From Arthrobacter bambusae (GTDB lineage: Bacteria > Actinomycetota > Actinomycetes > Actinomycetales > Micrococcaceae), in NCBI RefSeq assembly GCF_022606295.1, contig NZ_JAHHZS010000009.1, positions 62,001 through 126,000 on the forward strand: a DNA stretch of 64,000 nucleotides. The letters run 5' to 3'. The translations under genes were made by a program, and so were the position numbers. A model generated the notes under the pieces. It had not been told where the DNA came from. It made no database searches and saw only the letters and a list, made by a program, of their open reading frames with translations. Shown here in pieces: positions 34,044-43,490 of this stretch (its first letter is position 1; the number at the start of each line of letters is the position of its first letter).

Positions 34044-34791
34044 TCTGGGTGATCTCCGGGCCGCGTTCTGGCCGCTGAAGCTCCGGCGTTTCGTCAGTCA
34101 CACCATGCTGCCCGGACCCGGAGGCCACGGCATCCTTGGGCAGCTTCAGCTGAAGCAGCTCGCGGGGCGGCATGGGGTTGTCTCCGCGAATGACCACAAC
34201 CTTGCGGAAGAGGTTCTCGAGTCCTTCGGCCGCGTCCCTGTCCAGGGCCGCGTGCCCGCCGATGACGCCACGAAGGAACCAGCGGGGCCCGTCCACGCCC
34301 ATGAAACGGGCCGCCCGGAAGCCGCGTCCGCCGTCGGCGGATTCGGTGGGAAGTTTGGCGACGAGTTCAGTGCCGAACGTGCCGGCAATTTCCTCGACTT
34401 CGCCTCCCTGGCTGGCCACCGACTGGCCGATTTGTTCGCGGATCTCGTCCCACAGCCCTTCGGAGCGGGGAGCGGCGAACGCCTGGAGCTGGAGGCTCGA
34501 TCCATCGAGGTCCATGGTGACCGCGACGACCCGCTGGGTTGCCTCCTCCACCTCGAGGCGCAATTGAAGACCCTCGGAAGGTTCGATCAGCAGGGCGCCA
34601 AGATCCACGTAGCCATCCTGGCTATCAATTTCACTGGCATCCAATGGCCCCTTGGACAGACGGAAGTCGCCCTTGGCGGCCCCACTGGCTTCCGTGCCGG
34701 CCTCCTGCCGCGACGTCGCGGCATCGGCCTGCTCAGTACCGTTGTCTTTCGGCTGCTCAGCCTTGGACTTCTTTCCGCGCCCAAAAAGCAT
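34036..34791 (-). CDS. DUF3710 protein
   Basis: This 251-residue soluble protein starts with MLFGRGKKSK and an acidic, disordered-looking stretch to about residue 50. The conserved DUF3710 core follows (GPLDASEIDSQDGYVDLGALLI, then LWDEIREQIG and DGPRWFLRGVIGGHAA). The function is unknown. It lies between dut (109-bp gap) and the OB-fold gene (8-bp overlap) in the conserved actinobacterial order. From memory it matches Rv2696c. Confidence 0.87.
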   Translation of the reverse strand: MLFGRGKKSKAEQPKDNGTEQADAATSRQEAGTEASGAAKGDFRLSKGPLDASEIDSQDGYVDLGALLIEPSEGLQLRLEVEEATQRVVAVTMDLDGSSLQLQAFAAPRSEGLWDEIREQIGQSVASQGGEVEEIAGTFGTELVAKLPTESADGGRGFRAARFMGVDGPRWFLRGVIGGHAALDRDAAEGLENLFRKVVVIRGDNPMPPRELLQLKLPKDAVASGSGQHGVTDETPELQRPERGPEITQIG

Positions 34792-34900
34792 CGGGTTGTC
34801 TCCTTAGTAGTGGTCTACCCCCAGTAAACCGCAGACTGCCCGTCAACTCGCGGGCAGCATGGCAATCAGCTCCGAACGGCGCCGATTGTCGAGGTTGTTG

Positions 34901-35419
34901 CTAGCTCACGGCCGGCGCGAAGCCTCCGGTGGATCCAAAGCCGCCGGTGCCGCGCGAGGTGTCGGACAACTCCTCCACGGAAACGAACTGCGCATACTCG
35001 ACGCGCTGGATCACCATTTGAGCAATTCTATCGCCGCGCTTGAGTTCGATTGCCTGGTTTTTGTCCGTATTCAAAAGCGTCACGGAAATTTCACCTCGGT
35101 AGCCGGCATCAACCGTCCCGGGAGCATTCACTACGGTGAGCCCGTGCTTGGTTGCCAGCCCTGACCTGGGGTGGATGAGGGCGACATAGCCGTTTGGAAG
35201 TGCGATGGAGACGCCTGTTGCTACGAGCTTCCGCTCTCCCGGAGCGAGCGACACGTCCGCGCGGGCGCGCAAGTCCGCGCCTGCGTCACCGGGGTGCGCG
35301 TAGGACGGCGCTTCCAAATCGGCGTCGAGCATTTTCAGTTCGACCTGAAGGGTCGGCGCACCGTATTCGGCGGAGGTGTCTGCTGGGTTGGCTACTGCTG
35401 TCTCGTGGCTCACAGTCAC
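34901..35419 (-). CDS. dut: dUTP diphosphatase
   Basis: This 172-residue trimeric-type dUTPase has all five motifs: HPGDAGADLRA (I), IHPRSGLATKHGL (II, with the following loop), NAPGTVDAGYRGEI (III), RGDRIAQMVI (IV) and the C-terminal P-loop-like RGTGGFGSTG (V). It hydrolyses dUTP to dUMP, keeping uracil out of DNA and feeding dTMP synthesis. The open frame continues upstream to 35560, but that part overlaps the divergent DUF3093 start. GTG 35419 is preferred; a second GTG at 35413 is possible. Confidence 0.93.
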   Translation of the reverse strand: MTVSHETAVANPADTSAEYGAPTLQVELKMLDADLEAPSYAHPGDAGADLRARADVSLAPGERKLVATGVSIALPNGYVALIHPRSGLATKHGLTVVNAPGTVDAGYRGEISVTLLNTDKNQAIELKRGDRIAQMVIQRVEYAQFVSVEELSDTSRGTGGFGSTGGFAPAVS

Positions 35420-35521
35420 ACATTCTATCGTCCGCGGGATACTGCCACGATTGCGGTCGGAGGGCAGCGCGCGGCAAAGGCGCGTTATTTCCCGGGGGCA
35501 CAGTCCCGATAAGCTGGTGGC

Positions 35522-36022
35522 ATGCCTGAATCGACTGCTTCCGTACCCGTGCCGCACCATTCCTCAAGCGAATCGGGCGTCCTGTATACGGAAAAGCTCC
35601 GGCCCTCCCCCTGGATTTGGATTGTCGTGGTGGGCTTCTCCGCCGCCGGCATCCTCATGTTCGCGCCGATCAGCATCACCGCGGGCATTATCGCCGCGCT
35701 GGTTCTCTTCGCCATCACCACCGTCTTGCTGGTGACGTCCACTCCCTCGATCGTGGTGGACCGGGACACCGTCCAAGTGGGACGGGCCAGCATCCAGCGC
35801 GAGTTTGTCGGCGCCGTCACCGCGTTCCGCAAGGACGAAGCCACCGCGGAGCGGGGCGTCCGGCTCCATGGACTGGCGTTCCTGTGCCTCCGCGGCTGGA
35901 TTGATCCCGTGGTGCGCATTGAAATCACCGACCCCGCGGACCGCACTCCGTATTGGCTGACCTCCACCCGCCACCCCGACGAACTGGTGGCAGCATTGTC
36001 GAAGCAGGGCTCCCGAAGCTAG
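35522..36022 (+). CDS. DUF3093 membrane protein
   Basis: The 166 residues include two adjacent transmembrane segments (about residues 31-75, PWIWIVVVGFSAAGILMF and AGIIAALVLFAIT) followed by a soluble beta-rich domain. This layout matches DUF3093 (Rv2698 from memory), unknown in function. It is divergent from dut with a 102-bp gap. Its stop codon interlocks with that of DUF4193: the two TAG codons share the palindrome CTAG at 36019-36022. Confidence 0.86.
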   Translation: MPESTASVPVPHHSSSESGVLYTEKLRPSPWIWIVVVGFSAAGILMFAPISITAGIIAALVLFAITTVLLVTSTPSIVVDRDTVQVGRASIQREFVGAVTAFRKDEATAERGVRLHGLAFLCLRGWIDPVVRIEITDPADRTPYWLTSTRHPDELVAALSKQGSRS

Positions 36023-36318
36023 CTTTCGCATTCCTTGCAGTACAGGTGCCCGTCCTTCTCCCGCGCAATCTGGGAGCGGTGCTTGACCAGGAAGCAGTTG
36101 AAGCACGTAAATTCGTCCGCCTGCGGCGGGAGCACACGGACCAGCAGCTCTTCGCCGGACAAGTCCGCCCCGGGGAGCTCGTAGGCATCAGCCAGATCAG
36201 TCTCATCGATGTCAACAGCCGATGACGACTGCTTCTCCGTGCGGTGCGACTTGAGTTCCTCGATCGAGTCCTCGGTGTCTTCTTCCGTCTTCCGAGGGGC
36301 GTCGTAGTCCGTTGCCAT
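36019..36318 (-). CDS. DUF4193 zinc-ribbon-like protein
   Basis: This is a 99-residue acidic protein with a C-terminal CFNC-x22-CKEC pair of cysteine knuckles, a probable zinc site. The N-terminal half (EEDTEDSIEELKSHRTEKQ) is charged and probably flexible. It is recognised as DUF4193 (Rv2699c from memory). Four-cysteine proteins of this kind may bind RNA polymerase or nucleic acid, but nothing specific can be read here. It ends in a stop shared with DUF3093. The 285 bp upstream to SepH hold only a weak hairpin (TGCCCG-ATA-CCGGGCA near 36421) and presumed divergent promoters. Confidence 0.87.
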   Translation of the reverse strand: MATDYDAPRKTEEDTEDSIEELKSHRTEKQSSSAVDIDETDLADAYELPGADLSGEELLVRVLPPQADEFTCFNCFLVKHRSQIAREKDGHLYCKECES

Positions 36319-36603
36319 GGTCCCTTCTTCGTTCTCCCTTGTGCTTCACGCAGGGCTTGCGGTCCGGTCGGCCGGAACCTGCTCCGGTCTAAGGATGTAA
36401 CGCGGCAGGCTGCATTTTTGTGCCCGATACCGGGCAGATTGTCCTCCCGGCAGACCAGGATGTCCATACCCTCCTGGCGGCCGCCTGAACGGGAGAATGC
36501 CGGAAAATCGCGGAATATCGCGGCGCGCCCTTTGTCCTAGTAGGAAAAGGCCTTACCGGGTGGCAGAGTTTCGAATGTCAGATAGGCCATGGTGGAGGAT
36601 TTT

Positions 36604-37986
36604 ATGCGGGATCTACGGCTGGTTGGCGTCCACGACGACGGCGGACATCTTCTGTTGAGCGGTACCGGCGGCGAGATGTTCCAGCTTCCGATTGATGAGG
36701 CGTTGCGGGTTGCAGCGAGCCGGACACCTGCCCAGGTGGCCGCACGTGCCTCCATCACGCCCGTCGCCATGTCCCCGCGTGATATTCAGTCACGCATCCG
36801 CAGCGGTGCTACGGCCGCGGAGGTGGCGGAGCTGTCAGGGCTCCCGCTCGCCAATGTGCAGCGGTACGAAGGTCCTGTCCTTGCCGAGCGCGAATACATC
36901 GCCCAACAAGCCCGCAAAGTCGAAGTCGCCGCCCCTGCCCCCGGCCAGGAAACCTACCGCGCGGCGTTCGGCGACGAACCTGCAAGCCTCGGCGAAATGG
37001 TTGCCCACCGGCTCACTGCCCACGGGATCGACTCTTCGGCGGTGGAATGGGACTCCTGGCGCCGGACCGACGGCACGTGGACCGTCGTCGCGCGCTTCGA
37101 GACCAAGCCGGGCAGCCTGGAGAGCATCGGCGAAGAGCCGCCCGCGATGTGGACGTTCCATCCCGCCCGCAAATCCATCCAGAACGCCAACCGCTGGGCC
37201 CAGCAGCTCAGCGAACTGGAACCCCTCGATGGACCAGTACCGGCTCGACGGCTCGCGGCCGTTTCGGACCGGCCTTTCGACTTTGAGGCCGACGCCGGAA
37301 CCGCCGCCCGTGTGGCCGCCGCGGCTGCCACCAAGGAAGCCGACGGGCTCCTGGACATGCTGCGCTCCCGTCGCGGACAGCGGCTGGGACTGGACGAAGA
37401 CAGCGACGACGCGTTGGCGCTGCTGCTCAGCAGTGGCGTTCCCGCTGCGCATCCGCGGCCCGGCGACGTCGAAGACGGATCCGCTGACAGCGAATCAACT
37501 GACACGGAGTCAGACGACACGGACGAGCAGGCAAAAGCCGAACCCGCTCCCAGCCGCCGTGACGCTCGCGCATCCATGCTGTCCCGGCTGAGCCTGGCCC
37601 CGAAGCATGATGACGACGAAAACGACTCCCTCCATCTTCACGATGGGGTCAGCACGAATACCAGGGAAATCACGGTGGTTCCGGGTCCGCTGCGCCCTGT
37701 GACCCTGCTGCGCGGCAGGAACGACGACGACGACCGGGCCGGCAATGATGCCCGGACCGGCCGCGACGAATCCCAAACCCAGGAAGCGCCCGCACCGCGG
37801 GCGGGTCTGGACGAACTGCTCGGCGGAGCTCCCCGACGGGAACGCGAAGAGCCGAAGCCCACCCCCTCCGGCCAGAAGGATGAAGAGCCTTCAGATGCCG
37901 CAGTGGCCGAGCGCCAACCGTCACGGCCCAAGCGCTCCAGCATTCCGAGCTGGGATGACATCCTCTTCGGAACCCGCGGAGACTAG
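36604..37986 (+). CDS. sepH: Septation protein SepH
   Basis: The 460 residues start with the DUF3071 domain (MRDLRLVGVHDDGGHLLL), containing a helix-turn-helix (about residues 60-95, ATAAEVAELSGLPLANVQRYEGPV), followed by a long acidic, low-complexity tail. In Streptomyces venezuelae SepH binds FtsZ and promotes its assembly; mycobacteria have homologues. I chose ATG 36604, which follows GGAGG (36594-36598) by five bases, over the in-frame ATG at 36589. A 5'-terminal helix and a C-terminal basic patch (RPKRSSIPSWDDILF) end the tail. Confidence 0.92.
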   Translation: MRDLRLVGVHDDGGHLLLSGTGGEMFQLPIDEALRVAASRTPAQVAARASITPVAMSPRDIQSRIRSGATAAEVAELSGLPLANVQRYEGPVLAEREYIAQQARKVEVAAPAPGQETYRAAFGDEPASLGEMVAHRLTAHGIDSSAVEWDSWRRTDGTWTVVARFETKPGSLESIGEEPPAMWTFHPARKSIQNANRWAQQLSELEPLDGPVPARRLAAVSDRPFDFEADAGTAARVAAAAATKEADGLLDMLRSRRGQRLGLDEDSDDALALLLSSGVPAAHPRPGDVEDGSADSESTDTESDDTDEQAKAEPAPSRRDARASMLSRLSLAPKHDDDENDSLHLHDGVSTNTREITVVPGPLRPVTLLRGRNDDDDRAGNDARTGRDESQTQEAPAPRAGLDELLGGAPRREREEPKPTPSGQKDEEPSDAAVAERQPSRPKRSSIPSWDDILFGTRGD

Positions 37987-38009
37987 GAAGCTTTCACTTC
38001 GCGGCAGCT

Positions 38010-38726
38010 TCAGCTGGCGCCGCGCCAAAGGCAAGCGTCGACGTCGAACGGCAGCAACTGATCGCGGCTCGCCATGAGGTTGGCCCCGTGTGCCGTGACC
38101 CGGCGCATGTAGTGCCTGCGGCATAGGGTCTCGTATCCGACCACCGGGTGTGACGCTTCGGCTTGCGCCGGGGCAGCCTCGGCCCGGCCGGCCTCCATGG
38201 CAACGTCGCCCACCACGACCTGCTCGCCTTCGACCACCATGATGCCGTCCACGGTCCGCGCGTTGTGGGTTGCCCGGCGGCCGCACCAGCAAAGCGCCTC
38301 GACCTGCAGTACCTGGACCCTGTCGGCGAGCTCCACGAAACGCTGGGATCCGGGGAAAAGACGGGTGCGGAAGTCGGACGTGATTCCGAAAGCGAACACG
38401 TCTACCCCCATCTCATCGACGACGCGCGCGAGTTGTTCCACTTGCTCCGGTGAGTAGAACTGGGCTTCGTCGCAGATGAGGTAGTCCACCGTGAGGCCTG
38501 TGGTCCGGCGTCGGACAACCTCGTCCCAGAAATCCGTCGTATCGATGACTTCCACCGCGTCGGTCCGGAGTCCGAGCCGGCTGGAGATGACGGAACCGCC
38601 GGCACGGTCGTTGCAGCTGAAGCGGACCCCGCCCCGGCCGCGGGCACGGTGGTTGTAGTCCATCTGCAAGGCAAGGGTGGACTTGCCGCAGTCCATGGTT
38701 CCGGAGAAGAAAATGAGCTCAGCCAC
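38010..38726 (-). CDS. tdk: Thymidine kinase (type II)
   Basis: The 238-residue protein carries the P-loop GTMDCGKST, the Walker B-like LICDEAQFY and the zinc-binding lasso cysteines (CWCGRRATHNAR and CRRHY). It phosphorylates thymidine to dTMP in nucleotide salvage. The residues after about 190 form a short Ala/Glu-rich insertion. The gene overlaps the upstream phosphodiesterase gene by eight bases, so the DUF5998, phosphodiesterase and tdk genes are one leftward operon. Confidence 0.92.
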   Translation of the reverse strand: MAELIFFSGTMDCGKSTLALQMDYNHRARGRGGVRFSCNDRAGGSVISSRLGLRTDAVEVIDTTDFWDEVVRRRTTGLTVDYLICDEAQFYSPEQVEQLARVVDEMGVDVFAFGITSDFRTRLFPGSQRFVELADRVQVLQVEALCWCGRRATHNARTVDGIMVVEGEQVVVGDVAMEAGRAEAAPAQAEASHPVVGYETLCRRHYMRRVTAHGANLMASRDQLLPFDVDACLWRGAS

Positions 38727-39948
38727 GGCGGCCCTTGGGACCTCCGGCTTGGAAGCATAGCAGCGGAACTTCGCGTTCCGCCTTGGTCAGCGAACCGTGC
38801 TGCCCCACCACTTCCAAGGCGGTTGGACGGACGCGGCGGACGTCGTAGAGCGCCAAGGCATCCTTGGCGGCGATCATGACATCCCCGATCCGGCGGGAAA
38901 CTTCCGGCCGAAGGACCCCGAAGAGTCCTGCTTCAAGGGCCTGCCCACGGGTGAAGGCCCAGATCCGATCGCCGAAGCGGGCGCGCCAGGCATCCAACAC
39001 GGCTTCCCGCTGGAGCTCCCCGGCGTCGGGTTCGAAGTACAGGTGAACCATGCGTGGCTCGCCTGCGGTGTGCCGGACCCCGGCAATCAGGGCTGGATCG
39101 GCCGAGTAGTCGATGCGCTGCGACTCCGGGACGTCCACCATCCCGTGATCGCCGGTGAGCAGGATGGTAGTCCCCGCGGGCAATGCGGCAGAGAGCCTCT
39201 TGACCGTTGCATCCAATTCCTCGAGCTGGTGCTCCCAGCGAGCGGAGTGGCAGCCGTAGCGGTGCCCGGCTTTGTCCAGTTCGTTGACGTAAAAGTACAT
39301 GAGCGAACGGGTTCCAGCCGCCATTTCCTCCCCCGCCGCTGCCGTCCGGGCATGGGGCGAGCTGCCGCCCACGAACCTGCTTCCCCGGAGCGCCGCGCGG
39401 GTCATCGGTGACGCGCCGAATTGCGGCAGGCTCACGGTGACGACGTCGGCGTCGGCCGCCACGCGTTCGAAAATTGTGGGGAACGGCTGCCAGCGCAGGG
39501 GGTCGACACCGGCGTCCCAGTTGCCGAGCAGGTTGACTACCTTGTCCTGGTCGGGATCCAGGACGTCATAGCCCACCATGCCGTGTTCGCCCGGCGTACG
39601 GCCGGTTCCAAGGCTTGCCAAGGACGATGCCGTGGTGGAAGGAAAAGCCGCGTCAAGCCACGCAGGGACGGCTCCCTGTCCCGCGTTCGCTATTGACCTC
39701 AGGAACGGAGTGTGGGCGGCCTTCTGCTTCAGGAGGTTGCGCCCCAGTCCGTCTGCGAGGACCACGCACACGCGTTGCGACGAAGGCAATTGCAGCTTGT
39801 TTTCGAAGCCGGGCAGGCCCATGCTCGCTGCGGCGCTGGTGAAGACCTCGGCGATCGATTTGATGCCGTACAGCGGCGCAGCGGGAAGCTCGGTGACGGC
39901 GCTGGAAACGGAGACGGTGTCTTGGGCGATGGGTTCCGACGTCGCCAT
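38719..39948 (-). CDS. Alkaline phosphatase family protein (nucleotide pyrophosphatase/phosphodiesterase type)
   Basis: This 409-residue member of the alkaline-phosphatase superfamily has metal ligands in VVLADGLGRNLL (Asp), the nucleophile Thr/Ser in FPSTTASSLASLGTG, HGMVGYD, and the later GDHGMVDVP. It should hydrolyse phosphodiester or pyrophosphate bonds with two divalent metals. There is no signal peptide at the chosen start, which suggests a cytosolic enzyme. ATG 39948 overlaps the DUF5998 stop in TGATG; the upstream in-frame stretch to 40182 is antisense-like. It is the middle gene of the operon. Confidence 0.85.
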   Translation of the reverse strand: MATSEPIAQDTVSVSSAVTELPAAPLYGIKSIAEVFTSAAASMGLPGFENKLQLPSSQRVCVVLADGLGRNLLKQKAAHTPFLRSIANAGQGAVPAWLDAAFPSTTASSLASLGTGRTPGEHGMVGYDVLDPDQDKVVNLLGNWDAGVDPLRWQPFPTIFERVAADADVVTVSLPQFGASPMTRAALRGSRFVGGSSPHARTAAAGEEMAAGTRSLMYFYVNELDKAGHRYGCHSARWEHQLEELDATVKRLSAALPAGTTILLTGDHGMVDVPESQRIDYSADPALIAGVRHTAGEPRMVHLYFEPDAGELQREAVLDAWRARFGDRIWAFTRGQALEAGLFGVLRPEVSRRIGDVMIAAKDALALYDVRRVRPTALEVVGQHGSLTKAEREVPLLCFQAGGPKGRRG

Positions 39949-40676
39949 CAGCGCTGGTGCCCGCGGCTGAGCCTGTTGCCGAAGACGCCCGAGCGGAGCC
40001 GCGGAGCGGACATCATGCCGGGGTGGACCGAGGGCCCGGGAGCGCCTGTGTTCACAGCCCGCAGGGCCCGGGCAAAGACCTTCGCGTCCTGGACAGCCCT
40101 GGGTCCGTCGGCCTCGGAGCTGATCCGCAGCACGATGTCCTCCTGGGAGATGGTGCCCGTGTACCCATGGTCGGCTTCGCACTGGGGATCGCCGCAGCTG
40201 GCGGGGCCCACGTCCAGGCGTTGGCCACCTGACCAGGCAATGGACAGGGTGAGCTCCCTGACGGGGTCGCTCGGAGTGTAGTTCTGTGGCTGCGCATACA
40301 TGTAGCTGAGGACCACAGAGCGGATTTGTGCCACGGGCACGGACTCCGTGGAAATCTGGGCGACGATCTGCTCTCCGGCTTCGTCGAGCTGCTGGTCGTC
40401 GACGTGGGTGATCACCAGCATGTCTTCGGTGAGGACCAGGACCGTGATGTGCCGCCGGACCTCGGCCCGGTCGAAATGCGTTTCCAAATGCACCAGGTGC
40501 GCGAGGCAGTCACGCCCGTCCAAGGCATCGGCTACAACATCGGCAACAAGGACAGGGTAGAAACCTGCCCGTTGAAGTGCCTGGTCCAGGCTCTGCCCCT
40601 GCGAGCTGTGGTTGTGTGCTGCATGGTGCCCGGTGGTAGCCGGACCGGACGGAGGCGTCGGGGACTTCGAGCTCAT
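39948..40676 (-). CDS. DUF5998 family protein
   Basis: This 242-residue soluble protein has a His/Ser-rich flexible N-terminus (about residues 1-30) and a beta-rich core with VRRHITVLVLTEDMLVITHVDD and VRSVVLSYMY. The stretch WSGGQRLDVGPASCGDPQCEADHGYTG may bind metal through Cys and His. The family is uncharacterised; older annotations call it phosphodiesterase, perhaps only by context. It heads the phosphodiesterase-tdk operon and is translationally coupled to the next gene. Confidence 0.78.
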   Translation of the reverse strand: MSSKSPTPPSGPATTGHHAAHNHSSQGQSLDQALQRAGFYPVLVADVVADALDGRDCLAHLVHLETHFDRAEVRRHITVLVLTEDMLVITHVDDQQLDEAGEQIVAQISTESVPVAQIRSVVLSYMYAQPQNYTPSDPVRELTLSIAWSGGQRLDVGPASCGDPQCEADHGYTGTISQEDIVLRISSEADGPRAVQDAKVFARALRAVNTGAPGPSVHPGMMSAPRLRSGVFGNRLSRGHQR

Positions 40677-40742
40677 TCCCCCATTTTCACAGATCGGCTG
40701 GGGACTTCATAACTGTCCGGCCTCCGGCGGTCAACTGCCAGG

Positions 40743-43436
40743 TCAGCTGAGCATCGCACGGCGGGCACTGTCTGTGCGCTGTGCGGCGTTCCCGATCCAC
40801 ACCTCGGCGGCAAGGATTTTCGCGCCCTGCGTCCCGGCCAGGACGGGATTGAACTCCACGAGCGCGATTTCGGGGTGTTCATCCTTGAGCCGGACCAGCC
40901 GTGCTCCCAGGTCTTCGAGGGCGGCCACGTCCACTGCCGGCAGCCCTTGGTATCCGAACAGTTTCAGGGAAGCCCGGGGCGCCCTGATGAAGTCGTGCAA
41001 ATCAGTAGTAGACAAGGGCGGCACCCGGTGCGCCCAATCGTCCAGGAGGTTCACGGCGTCACCCGCCAGACCGAAAGAGACCACGGGCCCGAGGAGCGGA
41101 TCCTCGATGGCCCGGAACGTGCACGCCTGTCCCACGGGAACCATGGCCTGCACCTCTATGGCCGATGAACCGTAGGGTTCGAGTGCACGGCGCATCTGCG
41201 CGATATTGCGCCGAAGCGAGTCCGCATCCTCGATGTCCAGACGCACACCTCCCAGGTCCAGGCGGTGTCGAAGGGCGGGATCCGTGGTCTTGAGCACCAC
41301 GGGCCAGCCAAGCCGTTCGGCGGCGGCTACCGCTTCGTCGTCGCTCTCGAACACGGCCGACGGCACCACGTTGATGCCGTAGCGGGACAGCAGCGCGGCC
41401 GCTTCGCCGTCGTCGAGCCGGATCAATTGCTCCCCCGGGACGGAGGACAAGAGCCGTGCGATGTGTTCGCGGGTACCCTCGCGGTCGCAACCCGTGGGCT
41501 CCACGAAGATGCCTTGGTCCCGGTCCAGCCATTTTGCGTACCGGACCACGGCCGCCAGGGCCGCCACTGCGCTGCCCGCACTGGAATAGCAAGGCAGTGC
41601 CGGGCCGGACTCTCCGCCGGGAGCGATCACTCGGTCCAATTGCACGGACGTGTCGAGGATCCCGGTGAATGCTGCCACGACGGGTTTGCCGGCCTCTGCC
41701 GCACATTCGGAGAGCACTCCCGCGATCGCGTCCATCGTGAGGCTGCGGGACGGGACCATCGCCGCCACCACGGCATGCACGGCATCGTCCGCAAGTGTCT
41801 TCCGGAGGCTGCGCCGCAGCCCTTCCCGCGCTGCGGACATCCCCGCGTCCAGGTCCACGTCGGTGACGATCCGGTCGACGACGAGTCCCTGCGGCGCCGC
41901 GTTGTCCGCCACGACCTTCCCGAAGGCCGCTGAATTGCTGTAGACGGCGAGCGCCGGGCCCTTGGGCAAGGGCTGGCTGGAAACGATCTGCGCCACGTCC
42001 ATGAGCTGTTCGATGGTTTCGACGGCAATGACCCCGGCTTGCCGCATCATCGCGTCCAGGGCTGCCACGGGGGCGAGCGTCGTCCTGACCACGTGCCCCG
42101 GGGGAAGGCGAAGACCGGTGACGTCCGATTTGGCCACGATGACAGGCTTGCTGCGCGACAAGCGCCGGGCCAGCCGGGAGAACTTGCGGGGATTGCCGAT
42201 CGACTCCAGGTAGAGTCCGACGGCGGAGGTATCGGGATCGTCTTCCCAGAACTGCATGACATCGTTGCCGGAGACATCGGCGCGGTTGCCGGTGGAGAGG
42301 AACGAGGAAAGACCCAGGCCGCGGCGACTTGCGGCGGCGTAGACGGAAACGCCGATGGCCGCTGACTGCGTGAACAGCCCCAGTCCCCCGCGCCCGGGCA
42401 GTTTCGGAGCCATGGACGCGTTCAGCGAAACCTCCGGGTTGGTGTTCACGATCCCCAACGATTCAGGGCCGATCACGCGCATCCCAGAGGACCTGGCCCG
42501 GCGCACGAGTTCCCGCTGCTTCCGCAGCCCCCGTTCGCCGTCGTCCGCGTACCCGGCTGTGGCGACCACAAGGCCTTTGACCCCGGCTGCACCGCACTCG
42601 TCCACTACTTTCGGAACTTCTTCGTACGGTACTGCGATGACTGCGAGCTGCACCGGCCCGGGGACCTCGGCGATCCGGGCGAAGGACTTCATGCCGGCAA
42701 GTTCGAACGCCTCCGGGTTGACGGCGTAGACCGCGCCTTTGAAGCCGCCTTCCACGATGTGCTCAAGCAACTGGTGGCCGATCGTCCCCCACTTGCGGCT
42801 GGCACCCACCACGGCGATCGACGACGGCGCCAGCAAGTCGCGCACGCTGCGGGCCTCGGCGCGGTGTTCCCGGGATTCCATGACGGCCAGGGATTTTTCG
42901 GTGGGGTCGATGTTGAAATCAACGCTCACCACGCCGTCGTCGAATTTGCGCACCAGCTCGTACCCGGCGTCCGCGAACACGCGGAGCATTTTGCGGTTCT
43001 CCGGCAGGACCTCGGCCATGAAGCGGCGGATGCCGTTCTCCCGGGCGGCCGCAGCCAAGTGTTCGAGCAGGATGGAGCCGATGCCCCGGCCCTGCTGGAC
43101 ATCGGAAATATTGAAGGCGACTTCGGCCTCGGTCGGGTCATCCAGCCGGTCGTAGCGGCCGACGCCGACGATCTCTCCACCGATGGTGATGACGAACGCC
43201 ACCCGGTCTTTATGGTCCACTTCGGTGAAGCGGTGCAGTTCCTTGGTGGAGAGTCTCGGTTTGAACGAGAAGAACCGCATATAGATGGAGGTCTCGGACT
43301 GCGCCGCGTGGAAAGCCTGGAGCGCGTCGGCATCCCCAGGTGAAATTGGTCTCAAGTGGGCCGTTCCGCCGTCGCGAAGCACGACATCGGCCTCCCAATA
43401 TTCCGGATATACGCCGGCGCCGGGCTGATCCACCAT
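40743..43436 (-). CDS. GNAT acetyltransferase fused to ADP-forming acyl-CoA synthetase-like domains (Pat-type)
   Basis: The 897 residues comprise an N-terminal GNAT domain (about residues 10-170, acetyl-CoA loop VQQGRGIGSILLEHL near 115), a CoA-binding domain (from about 200, IAVVGASRKWGTIGHQLLEHI), a succinyl-CoA-ligase-like flavodoxin domain and a C-terminal ATP-grasp domain (from about 675). The GNAT-first order is the actinobacterial form; in Escherichia coli Pka the acetyltransferase is at the C-terminus. Homologues acetylate lysines of acyl-CoA synthetases. Whether the synthetase part is active or only senses ligands is not visible. It is divergent from parC by 54 bp. Confidence 0.87.
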   Translation of the reverse strand: MVDQPGAGVYPEYWEADVVLRDGGTAHLRPISPGDADALQAFHAAQSETSIYMRFFSFKPRLSTKELHRFTEVDHKDRVAFVITIGGEIVGVGRYDRLDDPTEAEVAFNISDVQQGRGIGSILLEHLAAAARENGIRRFMAEVLPENRKMLRVFADAGYELVRKFDDGVVSVDFNIDPTEKSLAVMESREHRAEARSVRDLLAPSSIAVVGASRKWGTIGHQLLEHIVEGGFKGAVYAVNPEAFELAGMKSFARIAEVPGPVQLAVIAVPYEEVPKVVDECGAAGVKGLVVATAGYADDGERGLRKQRELVRRARSSGMRVIGPESLGIVNTNPEVSLNASMAPKLPGRGGLGLFTQSAAIGVSVYAAASRRGLGLSSFLSTGNRADVSGNDVMQFWEDDPDTSAVGLYLESIGNPRKFSRLARRLSRSKPVIVAKSDVTGLRLPPGHVVRTTLAPVAALDAMMRQAGVIAVETIEQLMDVAQIVSSQPLPKGPALAVYSNSAAFGKVVADNAAPQGLVVDRIVTDVDLDAGMSAAREGLRRSLRKTLADDAVHAVVAAMVPSRSLTMDAIAGVLSECAAEAGKPVVAAFTGILDTSVQLDRVIAPGGESGPALPCYSSAGSAVAALAAVVRYAKWLDRDQGIFVEPTGCDREGTREHIARLLSSVPGEQLIRLDDGEAAALLSRYGINVVPSAVFESDDEAVAAAERLGWPVVLKTTDPALRHRLDLGGVRLDIEDADSLRRNIAQMRRALEPYGSSAIEVQAMVPVGQACTFRAIEDPLLGPVVSFGLAGDAVNLLDDWAHRVPPLSTTDLHDFIRAPRASLKLFGYQGLPAVDVAALEDLGARLVRLKDEHPEIALVEFNPVLAGTQGAKILAAEVWIGNAAQRTDSARRAMLS

Positions 43437-43490
43437 AGGCTTAGCCTAGCTAAGTCTTCCGCAGTACACGTTTAAGGATCCACCGACTCC

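Noticed and set aside
43435-43453. Possible iron box between the GNAT fusion and parC (ATAGGCTTAGCCTAGCTAA)
   Set aside because: Only about 12 of 19 positions agree with the DtxR consensus, and it overlaps the GNAT start codon. The match is too weak without other support.
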